DNA of 64,000 nt from an uncultured Mollicutes bacterium (GTDB taxonomy: Bacteria; Bacillota_I; Bacilli_A; Acholeplasmatales; Anaeroplasmataceae): positions 1 to 64,000 of the forward strand of contig CAMWKG010000004.1 in NCBI GenBank assembly GCA_947174785.1. Direction: 5' to 3'. Numbering within the stretch: position 1 is the stretch's first letter; every line of letters starts with the position of its first letter. Shown in pieces: positions 8,953 through 17,500 of this stretch. Below the pieces are notes generated by a model that was given only the letters and a program-made list of their open reading frames with translations, was not told the origin of the DNA and made no database searches. The translations under genes were made by a program, and so were the position numbers.

Positions 8953-8966
8953 TGTAAGCGTTATTT
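8953..8966 (+). promoter_or_regulatory. cre/LacI-family type operator downstream of transporter promoter
   Basis: TGTAAGCGTTATTT matches TGWAARCGYTWWCW at 13 of 14 positions. It begins 13 bp after the -10 hexamer, nearly the same geometry as the operator at 4027. Confidence 0.6.
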
Positions 8967-9027
8967 TTAAATTGCCGAAAAACAGAAAATATTGCTTATA
9001 ATATTGTATTTAATCCTATTTTTAATT

Positions 9028-9065
9028 GATGACCACCTCACATAAAAGTATATGTTTGTGGCATC
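9028..9065 (+). other. Imperfect hairpin in the transporter operon leader
   Basis: GATG-a-CCAC pairs with GTGG-CATC, and ACATA (9040-9044) pairs with TATGT (9051-9055) further in, separated by small internal loops. It ends 8 nt before the ribosome site of the first gene. It has no T tract, so it is more likely a leader structure than a terminator. Confidence 0.35.
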
Positions 9066-9086
9066 TAAAGAATAGAGGTGCATTCA

Positions 9087-9758
9087 TTGCGTTTAAGAAA
9101 ATATATGATTGTTGATTTAGCAATTTTAACATGTGTTGGTTTTGTTGCTGAATTATTTGGGGAATATGTAATCAATCGTTCGATAGTAGCTGGATGGGTT
9201 GCTGGCTCCATTTCGTTGTTAATCTTGTTGATATCTACAACTAGATGGGGTTGGAAAGGCTTGTTACCAATTCCTATTTTAGCTTTGGCAGTAGTATTGT
9301 CAGGAAGGTATTTTCATCCTATTGTAAGGCTTCGACCGAATTATGACTGGAAATTTTACATAGTTTTGGTAATATCCTATTTATCTATAAGCATTAATTT
9401 GTTTTGGATGAAAAAAATCGGATATAAGGATACCTTTAAAAAGCTTTGGCTTACTATTTTATTATGTACAGTGGATTATCTAGTTTTTCAATTAGTACTA
9501 TCCATAGTATTTTGGATAATAATGAAAGATTTCTTGTTCTTAGCGTTTATTATCTGGAACGCATTTACCTATGTTATTTTGCTTGTGGGAAGTTTTATTT
9601 TAGGAAAGCAAAATGCTTTAGTAAATATAAAACTTTCGTTACTAGAAAAAAGCGAAGAAGAACGAATTGAAGAAGATTTTAAAATGCAATTTGAGGAAAC
9701 AAAAATTGAAAAGGAAATTGATCAGGAAGGGGATTCGAAAGATGGAAAGAATAGTTGA
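9087..9758 (+). CDS. Polytopic membrane protein, first gene of pectin transporter operon
   Basis: About 223 aa from TTG 9087; the in-frame GTG at 9078 lies inside the AGAGGTG ribosome site. Six hydrophobic segments are visible (about residues 8-28, 33-52, 57-77, 90-107, 122-148, 152-172), then a charged Glu/Lys-rich tail that overlaps the start of the next gene by 17 bp. I do not recognise the family. Its size and topology resemble ECF-transporter S components, but no S-component motif was found. Its position immediately before the LplB-type permease suggests a role with the transporter or its substrate. Confidence is high that it is a gene, low on function. Confidence 0.6.
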   Translation: MRLRKYMIVDLAILTCVGFVAELFGEYVINRSIVAGWVAGSISLLILLISTTRWGWKGLLPIPILALAVVLSGRYFHPIVRLRPNYDWKFYIVLVISYLSISINLFWMKKIGYKDTFKKLWLTILLCTVDYLVFQLVLSIVFWIIMKDFLFLAFIIWNAFTYVILLVGSFILGKQNALVNIKLSLLEKSEEERIEEDFKMQFEETKIEKEIDQEGDSKDGKNS

Positions 9759-10770
9759 TCAAAAAGTTGTTGATGAAGTAGAACGTACCAAGTGGAAACG
9801 TACACTTCACACTTTGGCAAAGGATTGGCGATTATATGTATTGCTAATTCCGATGTTAGTTTTCTTGATATTATACAAGTATAAACCAATTGGTGGTATA
9901 TTGCTTGGATTTAAATTTGGTGAAGCTAATACTATAATGGGAGAACAATGGTGTGGTCTTGAATGGGCACAATATATCTTTGGTGGATCATTTTCAGCAA
10001 GATTTTGGAGATCATTTAGAAATACCTTTGTAAATAGTATGTACGGATTATTGTTTGGTTTCCCAATTCCTATTTTCTTGGCATTACTATTTAGTGAAAT
10101 TAAGAATGAAAAATATCGAAGTGTTTTACAGGTATGCTGTTATTTACCTCACTTTGTATCAGCCGTAGTTGTTACAACTCTGATTACAATGTGGTGTCAA
10201 GGACAAGCTGTATCTGTTACTGGTGTTGTAACAAGACCAGCTGGTATTATTTCTCAAGCATTAGCTTCTATGGGAATGCATGATGCAACAAAATCAGTTC
10301 TAGCATCTCCAAGATTCTTTAGACCGATTTATCAAATTTCGGGTGTATGGGAAGGTGCTGGTTATGGTTCCATTGTATATTTTGCTGCTGTTATGGCAAT
10401 TTCACCTACAAGCTACGAGGCAGCAAGAATTGATGGTGCTTCAAAGCTACAGCAAATTCGATATGTAACATTGCCGGGTATGGCACCTACATTAACAATT
10501 ATGTTGATTATGCGTATTGGACAAATTTTAAATGTGGGCTATGAGAAGATAATTCTTTTGTGTGGTGGACAAGAACAATCCTTTGAAACATCTGAGGTTA
10601 TTTCTACATTCGTATATATAACTACTGGTAAGGGTGATGTACCTAAGTTTACTGAAGGTGCTGAACATATAGGTGTTGTTGCGGATTTATTCAACTCTAT
10701 TATAGCTATGTGTTTAGTTCTTGGTGCTAATGCTATAAGTAGAAGAGTTTCCTCTACATCATTATTCTAA
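9742..10770 (+). CDS. Sugar ABC transporter permease, LplB/YteP family
   Basis: 342 aa from ATG 9742 (AAGGGGAT site, spacing 8); the longer frame from 9667 adds only a frame-shadow of the previous gene. The N-terminal KDWRLYVLLIPMLVFLILYKYKPIGGILLGFK is typical of LplB-type permeases for complex polysaccharide oligomers. The EAA loop that docks the ATPase is at about 235-255: YEAARIDGASKLQQIRYVTLPG. Residues about 150-200 contain an extra stretch relative to the usual length of about 320 aa. It pairs with the next gene as the transmembrane dimer importing oligogalacturonides or related pectin fragments (substrate inferred from neighbours). Confidence 0.9.
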   Translation: MERIVDQKVVDEVERTKWKRTLHTLAKDWRLYVLLIPMLVFLILYKYKPIGGILLGFKFGEANTIMGEQWCGLEWAQYIFGGSFSARFWRSFRNTFVNSMYGLLFGFPIPIFLALLFSEIKNEKYRSVLQVCCYLPHFVSAVVVTTLITMWCQGQAVSVTGVVTRPAGIISQALASMGMHDATKSVLASPRFFRPIYQISGVWEGAGYGSIVYFAAVMAISPTSYEAARIDGASKLQQIRYVTLPGMAPTLTIMLIMRIGQILNVGYEKIILLCGGQEQSFETSEVISTFVYITTGKGDVPKFTEGAEHIGVVADLFNSIIAMCLVLGANAISRRVSSTSLF

Positions 10771-10790
10771 AAGGCAGGGGGAAATGGAAA

Positions 10791-11651
10791 ATGAAAAGAT
10801 TAGATCGTTCAGAAATTATTTTTAAAGTTTTGGCCTATGTTTTATTAACATTGTTTTCATTAGCTTGTTTATATCCATTCATATTTATCATTTCAGCTTC
10901 TGTATCAAGTAAAGCTGCAATGGATGCATCAAAAGTTTATTTATGGCCAGTTGGACCACTACAATTTGATGCATATGTAGAAATGTTTGGTAAATCAGCT
11001 TTCTGGTTAGCTTATTGTAATACATTATTCTATACAATGTATGGTACTATAGTTTCTATGCTAGTAGCAATCACAGGTGCTTATGCATTATCTAAATCAA
11101 GATTAATGTTTGGTCGTGGATTTAACTTTATGCTTGTATTTACAATGTGGTTTAGTGCTGGTATGATTCCTACTTGGAACAACTTTAAATCTTTAGGTGT
11201 TGATAATAGATATATGTATATCATAGCTTTAGGATTTAATGCATTTAATATCATATTATTAAGAAACTACTTCTCATCTGTATCTACAGAAATAGAAGAA
11301 GCAGCTACAATAGATGGTGCTACTGAATTCCAGTTGTTGACTAAGATTTATATCCCAATGTCAAAGGCTTCAATTGCAACAGTAACAATGTTCTATGCAA
11401 TATCTAGATGGAATGGTTATTTGTGGGCTCAAATGCTATTAGGTCCAAATGATCAACCATTGCAGGTGTACATTAGACAAGAGTTGAACAACTTGTTTAA
11501 TGATGATGGTGGTGGAGTAATAACATCTTACTCTCCATATTCAATGCAATACGCATTATTAGTTTGTTCTATCATACCTATCGTCATTATTTACCCTAAG
11601 ATTCAAAAGTATTTTGCTGCGGGTGTTAATGTCGGTGGTGTAAAAGAATAG
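10791..11651 (+). CDS. Sugar ABC transporter permease, LplC/YtcP family
   Basis: 286 aa, six predicted membrane segments. The EAA loop reads IEEAATIDGATEFQLLTKIYIPMSKA. The end SMQYALLVCSIIPIVIIYPKIQKYFAAGVNVGGVKE is the usual C-terminus of the CUT1 LplC/YtcP group. ATG 10791 follows AGGGGGA with spacing 8. It is the partner of the preceding permease. Confidence 0.93.
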   Translation: MKRLDRSEIIFKVLAYVLLTLFSLACLYPFIFIISASVSSKAAMDASKVYLWPVGPLQFDAYVEMFGKSAFWLAYCNTLFYTMYGTIVSMLVAITGAYALSKSRLMFGRGFNFMLVFTMWFSAGMIPTWNNFKSLGVDNRYMYIIALGFNAFNIILLRNYFSSVSTEIEEAATIDGATEFQLLTKIYIPMSKASIATVTMFYAISRWNGYLWAQMLLGPNDQPLQVYIRQELNNLFNDDGGGVITSYSPYSMQYALLVCSIIPIVIIYPKIQKYFAAGVNVGGVKE

Positions 11652-11678
11652 AAAAAAAAGAAGGAAGGAAAAAGAAAA

Positions 11679-13778
11679 ATGAAGAAGAAAGTTTTATTAG
11701 GTGCTGCAGTTGCTCTTTCTTTATTGGCTACTACAAGCTGTGGTGGAAATTCAGAGCCTAAATGGGAAAATGCAGACCTAGAAGGTAAGACACTCAACGT
11801 TTATATCAACTATAAAGGTCAAATGGGTGTTACCTACACTGGTAAAGTGTCAAAATTAGGAACTACTTATACTAACCCTATTGACAATGTTACCTACAAA
11901 GATGGCGACTTATTGCCAACTTGGAAGGAGGTAGAAAAGAATCTTAAGGTTTCTATCCATGATGCTGTAAGAGATTTTAAAGAAGATTCTTATACTAAAA
12001 CATCTGATGATGATGTTGCTGATGCTATCTCTACTTCTAAGAATTTAAAGAAGATTGATGTATTTATGACAAATACATCAAATGCTACTAAGTTAGCAAA
12101 AGATGGTAAGTTGGTTGACTTAAACCAATATTTAAGTGAAATGCCTAATTTAAAGGCATGGTTAGATGCGCATCCAAATGTTAAGACAGAATTAACTGAT
12201 GCTGCTGGTAAAATGTATGTTGCACCTTATTTCGATGGTGTAGATACAATTGAAAAGATGTTCTTATTCAACACTGAAATGGTATCTATCTTATTAGATG
12301 GTGCTAAGGGTGTTGGTGATACTGATGCTATCAAGGCAGAAGAAACAGCAAAATATACAGCATTTATTGATACTTCAGCTGATTATACAGTTTCTGTATC
12401 TAAGAATGGTGTTGCTTCTGATATGACTGTTAAGGCTGCTCAGAACCCTGTTACTGCTCAAAATGAATTACCAACAAAGACAGGTGCTGCTTATCTTGAT
12501 GCTTTAAAGACTTATATTGATGCAGCTTATGGACATGAGATTGGTGAAGGCAAGAAGTTTGCTAAACGTTCTGATGTATTCAATTCTGAATCTGCTTGCT
12601 ATTCTGCAGATGATATGATCGCATTAATGCGTTGTGCTGTACGTAACCCTAAATTAATTTTAGGTGACAAGTATAAGGCTGGTAAGAGTGACATCGCTGG
12701 TATTGTACCACGTGGTGAAGCTAATAACCGTGTAATCACTATTCTTCAAATGGCTCAAATTTGGGGTGTTAGAGGTTTAACATCTGAAAAAGATTATTTA
12801 TATTTTGGAAAAGATGGTAAATTAAAAGATGCTCGTACAACTCAAGCTACTTATGATGCATTAGACAAGTTACATGCATTAAAAGAAGAAGGTCTAATCT
12901 TAGCTGGTTGGGAAACAGTTCCAAAAGAAGGAGCTAAGGGAACTAAGTATTATGAATACTTAAATGGTAAGAACGAAGGTTCATCTTCTGCTTTAATGAT
13001 TTATGATTACAATGCTACACAAGCAGTAAATAACAAATATGATGAAACTACAGGCATTGGTACTGATGGAGCTATTTGGAATGGTCTTATGCCAGTATTA
13101 CCTCCAGTAACTAAGTGGGAAGATTCTGCTGATACTACTCATAAGTATACTCGTTATACTGAAGATGCTCGTGCATTCAAGGGTGCTGGTAGTGTTATTA
13201 TTGCAAAAGATGATGAGAATCGTATTAAGGGTGCTTGTAAGTTAATTGATTATTTCTATAGCCAAGCAGGTGCTGAACTTCAAGATTACGGTCCAAGTAA
13301 TTATACTGATGGTAGAATTACTATCGCTGGTGTTTCTTATCCAAAAATTAGTACTGCTGTATTAAAAGCAATCAACACATCTGGTTTAGGATGGAATGAC
13401 TGGTATCGTGCTGTTGTTGGTTCTACTCAAGGTATGGGTCATATCCGTACAGACGGTTTAGATTACCAAGTTACTCATGCTTCTGGACAGATTGGTTTAC
13501 AAAATGTATTAAATGCAATTAAGTCTGGCGCATTAGTTTGTGCTACTACAGCTCGTGCAAGAGGCTTCGGAGCAACTGTTCCAGCTAACTATAGTAGTAC
13601 TCCAGATTCTTCAAATATTACTGCTTTAGTTGACTTCTGGAAACAAGGTGGTAACAATACAGCTTGGAGAAAAGTAATTAATGATGGTTGGGACGATGGT
13701 CAACTAGCTACATTAAAGAATTTATGGGAAACTTCTGATAAGGGATACTTATACGCTTATCAAGCTTTATTGAAATAA
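11679..13778 (+). CDS. Extracellular sugar-binding lipoprotein, LplA-like
   Basis: 699 aa. Lipobox ATTSC (C21) after a short signal peptide. Solute-binding protein of the CUT1/LplA type: an early VYINYKGQMG strand, KKIDVFMTNTSNATKLAKDGKLVDLNQYL, and late aromatic-rich segments (SGLGWNDWYRAVV). At 699 aa it is longer than usual LplA proteins (about 500-560), with inserts around 225-300. Codon use is the most GC- and CGT-rich of the operon, which suggests high expression. A hairpin follows the stop and may raise its mRNA level over the downstream genes. Confidence 0.88.
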   Translation: MKKKVLLGAAVALSLLATTSCGGNSEPKWENADLEGKTLNVYINYKGQMGVTYTGKVSKLGTTYTNPIDNVTYKDGDLLPTWKEVEKNLKVSIHDAVRDFKEDSYTKTSDDDVADAISTSKNLKKIDVFMTNTSNATKLAKDGKLVDLNQYLSEMPNLKAWLDAHPNVKTELTDAAGKMYVAPYFDGVDTIEKMFLFNTEMVSILLDGAKGVGDTDAIKAEETAKYTAFIDTSADYTVSVSKNGVASDMTVKAAQNPVTAQNELPTKTGAAYLDALKTYIDAAYGHEIGEGKKFAKRSDVFNSESACYSADDMIALMRCAVRNPKLILGDKYKAGKSDIAGIVPRGEANNRVITILQMAQIWGVRGLTSEKDYLYFGKDGKLKDARTTQATYDALDKLHALKEEGLILAGWETVPKEGAKGTKYYEYLNGKNEGSSSALMIYDYNATQAVNNKYDETTGIGTDGAIWNGLMPVLPPVTKWEDSADTTHKYTRYTEDARAFKGAGSVIIAKDDENRIKGACKLIDYFYSQAGAELQDYGPSNYTDGRITIAGVSYPKISTAVLKAINTSGLGWNDWYRAVVGSTQGMGHIRTDGLDYQVTHASGQIGLQNVLNAIKSGALVCATTARARGFGATVPANYSSTPDSSNITALVDFWKQGGNNTAWRKVINDGWDDGQLATLKNLWETSDKGYLYAYQALLK

Positions 13779-13801
13779 TTATTTAATAAAATATTGTTGT
13801 C

Positions 13802-13831
13802 TTTGGAGGATGGCAAGGATCATCCTCCAAA
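13802..13831 (+). other. Intercistronic hairpin after the binding-protein gene
   Basis: A perfect 10-bp stem (TTTGGAGGAT 13802-13811 with ATCCTCCAAA 13822-13831) with a 10-nt loop and no T run. It sits between the solute-binding protein gene and the next gene, whose own GGAGGG site follows at 13845. In other sugar operons such hairpins protect the upstream mRNA end; here that is inferred. Confidence 0.6.
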
Positions 13832-13856
13832 AGATGACTTTTAACGGAGGGTATTT

Positions 13857-14552
13857 ATGACTCGATTTTTGAAAAATAATGCAAAAATCATTTATGTGAT
13901 TTATGGCGTCTTTTGCTTTTTATGGATTTTGCTAGCGTGTATTTACATTACACCATTTAAAGACACTCTAGTACAGTTCACAAATGCAGTATTAAAAAAT
14001 CCAAATGAAATTGACTATTCAAATTATAGAATATCAGATTTCTGTTCGAATACAAATCAAAGTTATGCAGAATATTTTAGAGTGATGTTTGATTTTAATC
14101 AAAAATTACAAGCTGTAAATAATTTAATGCTTACTCTTGGTGTTGTTTCTTTAGTAACATTTGCTGCAATGCTAATTTGTTCAAATATTTCAAGAAAAAA
14201 ATATTACATATCTAATTTAGTTTCAGGAGTAGCAGCTCCTGCAATCAATGCTATATTAGCAATCGTAGTGTTGGCTTTGAATTTTGCTTGCATTGCACCA
14301 TTAAACAAAAATTTTGATATATTGAATTGGGGAGCACTTGCGAATGATGATTTGAGAGCTATTCCTGATGTAATTAGTTGGTATACTGCTAGTGATACCT
14401 CTCATTTTGTACTTAATTCTACTCCACTTATAATATATGGTATCGTACTTATTATTTATGTTTTAGCATCTTTTGCTATGCTAGCTTACAATGTATATAG
14501 ATATATGGATACTAGAAAAGTATTATCTCAAGAAAAGGTGGTAGGTGAATAA
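13857..14552 (+). CDS. Membrane protein of unknown function in pectin transporter operon
   Basis: 231 aa with four hydrophobic segments (about 10-32, 78-98, 112-140, 190-215) and a roughly 45-residue external loop between the first two, rich in Asn/Ser. ATG after CGGAGGGT. It overlaps the next gene by 1 bp (TAATG), indicating coupled translation. I recognise no family. It is one of five uncharacterised membrane proteins in this operon. Confidence 0.55.
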   Translation: MTRFLKNNAKIIYVIYGVFCFLWILLACIYITPFKDTLVQFTNAVLKNPNEIDYSNYRISDFCSNTNQSYAEYFRVMFDFNQKLQAVNNLMLTLGVVSLVTFAAMLICSNISRKKYYISNLVSGVAAPAINAILAIVVLALNFACIAPLNKNFDILNWGALANDDLRAIPDVISWYTASDTSHFVLNSTPLIIYGIVLIIYVLASFAMLAYNVYRYMDTRKVLSQEKVVGE

Positions 14553-15151
14553 TGGATAATAATGTTGAAAACAAGAATTTGCAATCAACGGAAAAGGTTT
14601 ACTATGATATAAATAATATCCATGGTGAAATGCTTCGTTATAAAACAAATTCATTATCATATAAACTTGGATTTGGTGGAATCCTATTTAGCATTCTTGG
14701 AGCATTTATATGTCTTAATACTATGACCTGGGGTGCTGAAATCATTATTAAAATTTTAGGAAACATAATGATATTATTGTTTGGTTTCCTTTCATTAGAA
14801 AAAGCTAAAGCCTATTCTAGAACTTATTCCTATGTTTTGATTGGAATTGGTGGCATATGTATTGCAAGAATGTTCTGGATTCCTATTCAAATTATAACAT
14901 GGTATCAAAGATATCTTGTTGCTACTGATGAAGAAAAGACTGAAATTTTGAATCATTTAGGAGCTACAATTGTTAAGCCTTATATTACAGATGCTTTCTT
15001 ACCTCAAAATGGTTATTTCAGAGGTATCTCTGCAATGGTTTTATTAGGAATTGCTGCCGCATTCTTTATTGGTGCAGGAGTATATGGCGTTATCAAAGCT
15101 AAGCAATATGCTGATTATATGAAAGATCAAGATGTTAGTAAGGGGGTATAG
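14552..15151 (+). CDS. Membrane protein of unknown function in pectin transporter operon
   Basis: 199 aa. A polar N-terminal tail of about 40 residues (VYYDINNIHGEMLRYKTNSLSYKLGFG), then about four hydrophobic segments (about 43-60, 65-85, 95-115, 165-185) with a loop between the last two. It ends 5 bp before the ATPase gene. The family is unrecognised. The position between the binding protein and the ATPase gene makes an accessory role in the importer plausible. Confidence 0.55.
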   Translation: MDNNVENKNLQSTEKVYYDINNIHGEMLRYKTNSLSYKLGFGGILFSILGAFICLNTMTWGAEIIIKILGNIMILLFGFLSLEKAKAYSRTYSYVLIGIGGICIARMFWIPIQIITWYQRYLVATDEEKTEILNHLGATIVKPYITDAFLPQNGYFRGISAMVLLGIAAAFFIGAGVYGVIKAKQYADYMKDQDVSKGV

Positions 15152-15156
15152 TAGTC

Positions 15157-16284
15157 ATGGAAAATACTGAATTAAAATCTGAACCTATTTATGACGTGAT
15201 TTTAAAAGATGTTAATAAGGTTTATCCAAATGGTTTCCATGCTGTATACGACTTTAATATTAACATCCAAAAAGGTGAATTTATCGTTTTAGCTGGTCCT
15301 TCAGGCTGTGGAAAATCTACAACACTTCGTATGATTGCTGGTCTTGAGGAGATTAGTAATGGTGACTTAATTATTAATGGTAAGCGTGTTAATGATGTTG
15401 CACCTAAAGATAGAGATATAGCAATGGTTTTCCAAAACTATGCTCTATATGCACATATGACAGTTTATCAAAACTTGGCCTTTTCTTTAACAATACGTAA
15501 AACAGATCATGAAATCATTCATAAGCAAGTAATGTATGCTGCAAATGTTTTAGGATTAGTTCCATATTTAAATAGAAAGCCAAAACAATTATCTGGTGGA
15601 CAACGTCAAAGAGTTGCCGTAGGTCGTGCTATCGTACGTGACCCAGTTGTATTCTTACTAGACGAACCACTATCTAACCTAGATGCAAAATTACGTGGAT
15701 CAATGCGTAAGGAGTTAATGCAACTTCATGATAGATTAGGTTCAACATTTGTATATGTAACACACGATCAAATTGAAGCTTTAACTCTTGCTACAAGAAT
15801 AGTAGTAATGAAGGATGGTTATGTTCAACAAATTGCAACTCCAAAAGAGATGTTTGAATATCCTGAAAATCTGTTTGTAGCAGGTTTCATTGGTACTCCA
15901 CCTTGTAATTTCTATTCAGGTAAAATAGATGCAGAGGTTACTAAATTTATTCACCAATCAGGCGCTGAAATTTATTTATCTAAAGAGCAAAGCCAAATTT
16001 TAAAGGATTATGCATCAAAAGAAGTAGTTATGGCTTCACGACCTGATTATGTGTTTATTGATGATTCCTCACTTAAAAAGTATAGTAAACAAACTTTTGA
16101 ACTTAATGTAGAATACTTTGAATTCTTAGGTGCTTATAAATTGATTTATGGTACTTTTGGAGATGAAAGAATTATTGCAAAAGTTGATCCTCGTGATGAA
16201 ATTGATGGCGATAAGATTAAGGCATGTTTCCAAGCAGAGAAAATTTTATTCTATGATAAAGAAACAGAAAGAAGAATTAGGTAG
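15157..16284 (+). CDS. msmX: Sugar ABC transporter ATPase, MsmX/UgpC type
   Basis: 375 aa. Walker A GPSGCGKST (residues 47-55), Q-loop VFQNYALYAHMT, signature LSGGQRQRVAVGR, Walker B VVFLLDEPLSNLDAKLR, H-loop VTHDQIEALTL, and a C-terminal TOBE regulatory domain from about 240. It powers CUT1 sugar importers. MsmX-type ATPases often serve several importers and are encoded alone; here the gene is within the pectin operon, bracketed by small membrane protein genes. ATG follows AGGGGGT. Confidence 0.92.
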   Translation: MENTELKSEPIYDVILKDVNKVYPNGFHAVYDFNINIQKGEFIVLAGPSGCGKSTTLRMIAGLEEISNGDLIINGKRVNDVAPKDRDIAMVFQNYALYAHMTVYQNLAFSLTIRKTDHEIIHKQVMYAANVLGLVPYLNRKPKQLSGGQRQRVAVGRAIVRDPVVFLLDEPLSNLDAKLRGSMRKELMQLHDRLGSTFVYVTHDQIEALTLATRIVVMKDGYVQQIATPKEMFEYPENLFVAGFIGTPPCNFYSGKIDAEVTKFIHQSGAEIYLSKEQSQILKDYASKEVVMASRPDYVFIDDSSLKKYSKQTFELNVEYFEFLGAYKLIYGTFGDERIIAKVDPRDEIDGDKIKACFQAEKILFYDKETERRIR

Positions 16285-16292
16285 GTGTTAAT

Positions 16293-16910
16293 ATGGAAGA
16301 AAAAGATAATGTAGTATTAGAAACTGAAAATATTAATGAAGAACCTATTCAAGAAGAAGTAAAGCCAGCAAAATCTGATGAGAATGTTGCTAAAAAGAAT
16401 ACGTTCAAATCTTATTTATATGGTATATGGTATAACTTTGTTGATTCTTTTAGATATAATCCTTGTAAATTAGCAGGAATTTTAGTTGCTTTACCTGGTT
16501 TGTTTATTGGTTTCTTTTTAGGATTCCATAGTCAAGTTACATTCTTAACTTTAGATAATGAACTAGATTTCTCAGGAGCATTGATGTTTATCCTAGTATT
16601 AATGGGATGTATCAATATAGCAAACGGTGTAACACTTTCTTCTAAAAAGAATTTAGGAACTGTTATTACTTCCACTATTTGTTCTGTTATTATCCTTATA
16701 TGTGGTATTTTCTGGATCCAAAGAATATTCTATTCTAAGTCACTTGTTGATTCAGGTCGTATTACACTAGATGGTGCAGGAAGTTATGATTTAACATTTA
16801 CTGTATGGATGTCTATTATCTCTGTAATATTATCTATGGTATGTTCTATTGCGGGTTGCATCTTAGGTTATATTAAACGTGATAAGAATTATAAAAAGGT
16901 AACAATGTAA
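16293..16910 (+). CDS. Membrane protein of unknown function, acidic N-terminus
   Basis: 205 aa. An acidic N-terminal tail of about 45 residues (EEKDNVVLETENINEEP) precedes four hydrophobic segments (about 62-80, 95-112, 122-142, 170-192). The segment WYNFVDSFRYNPCKLAGILVALPGLFIGFFLG begins the membrane part. It overlaps the next gene by 1 bp (TAATG). The family is unrecognised. Its place next to the ATPase gene suggests association with the transporter. Confidence 0.55.
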   Translation: MEEKDNVVLETENINEEPIQEEVKPAKSDENVAKKNTFKSYLYGIWYNFVDSFRYNPCKLAGILVALPGLFIGFFLGFHSQVTFLTLDNELDFSGALMFILVLMGCINIANGVTLSSKKNLGTVITSTICSVIILICGIFWIQRIFYSKSLVDSGRITLDGAGSYDLTFTVWMSIISVILSMVCSIAGCILGYIKRDKNYKKVTM

Positions 16911-17500
16911 TGAAGAAAACAGTAACAGATGAATTGGAAGGACAAGATCCTTACAAGAAGAGTAATTTATCTAAAATCCCTTCTTGGCTAATTTTTCTAT
17001 TACTAAAGTATTGGGCAGCTGCAGCTGCCGTTTTCTTTAGTGCAATAGGAGGATTAGACGTAGGTTTAGATTTTACAAAGGTTGATGAAAGTGATATTAA
17101 TGCAATTATAAATGCAGATGTTGCTTTAATAGTATTCATTGGTATGATCTTGACTTTGGTGATGAATTATATTATAAGACCAATTTCCAATCTAATGCAT
17201 AGTAGAGCACAAAATATACATAGATATAATATGGTGAATTGTAAAGGAATACTCTCCTTTGTATTGAATTTTATTTACTGTATGGTTTTATCTATCATTT
17301 TATTCTTTATAACTTTGTTTTTGAGTTCTAAAGGATGGGTGCTAGATAGCTTTGGTATGGCAGAAGGTCAGGGAATTGAACCCTTTACATATGCATTTTG
17401 CTTTTTGCTTGTTGATTCTATTTTCTTATTGATAAAGAATATTATAATAATGATATATCAACGGTATCGCTATAATAAAGAAATGAAGGCGGTGATTTAA
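16910..17500 (+). CDS. Membrane protein of unknown function before polygalacturonase
   Basis: 196 aa with four hydrophobic segments (about 22-45, 62-88, 112-138, 158-182). Near the N-terminus KIPSWLIFLLLKYWAAAAAVFFSAIGGLDVG resembles the start of the amphipathic/TM unit in other small Tenericutes-type membrane proteins, but no family can be named. The stop directly precedes the TTG start of the GH28 gene, so the two are translationally coupled. Confidence 0.55.
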   Translation: MKKTVTDELEGQDPYKKSNLSKIPSWLIFLLLKYWAAAAAVFFSAIGGLDVGLDFTKVDESDINAIINADVALIVFIGMILTLVMNYIIRPISNLMHSRAQNIHRYNMVNCKGILSFVLNFIYCMVLSIILFFITLFLSSKGWVLDSFGMAEGQGIEPFTYAFCFLLVDSIFLLIKNIIIMIYQRYRYNKEMKAVI

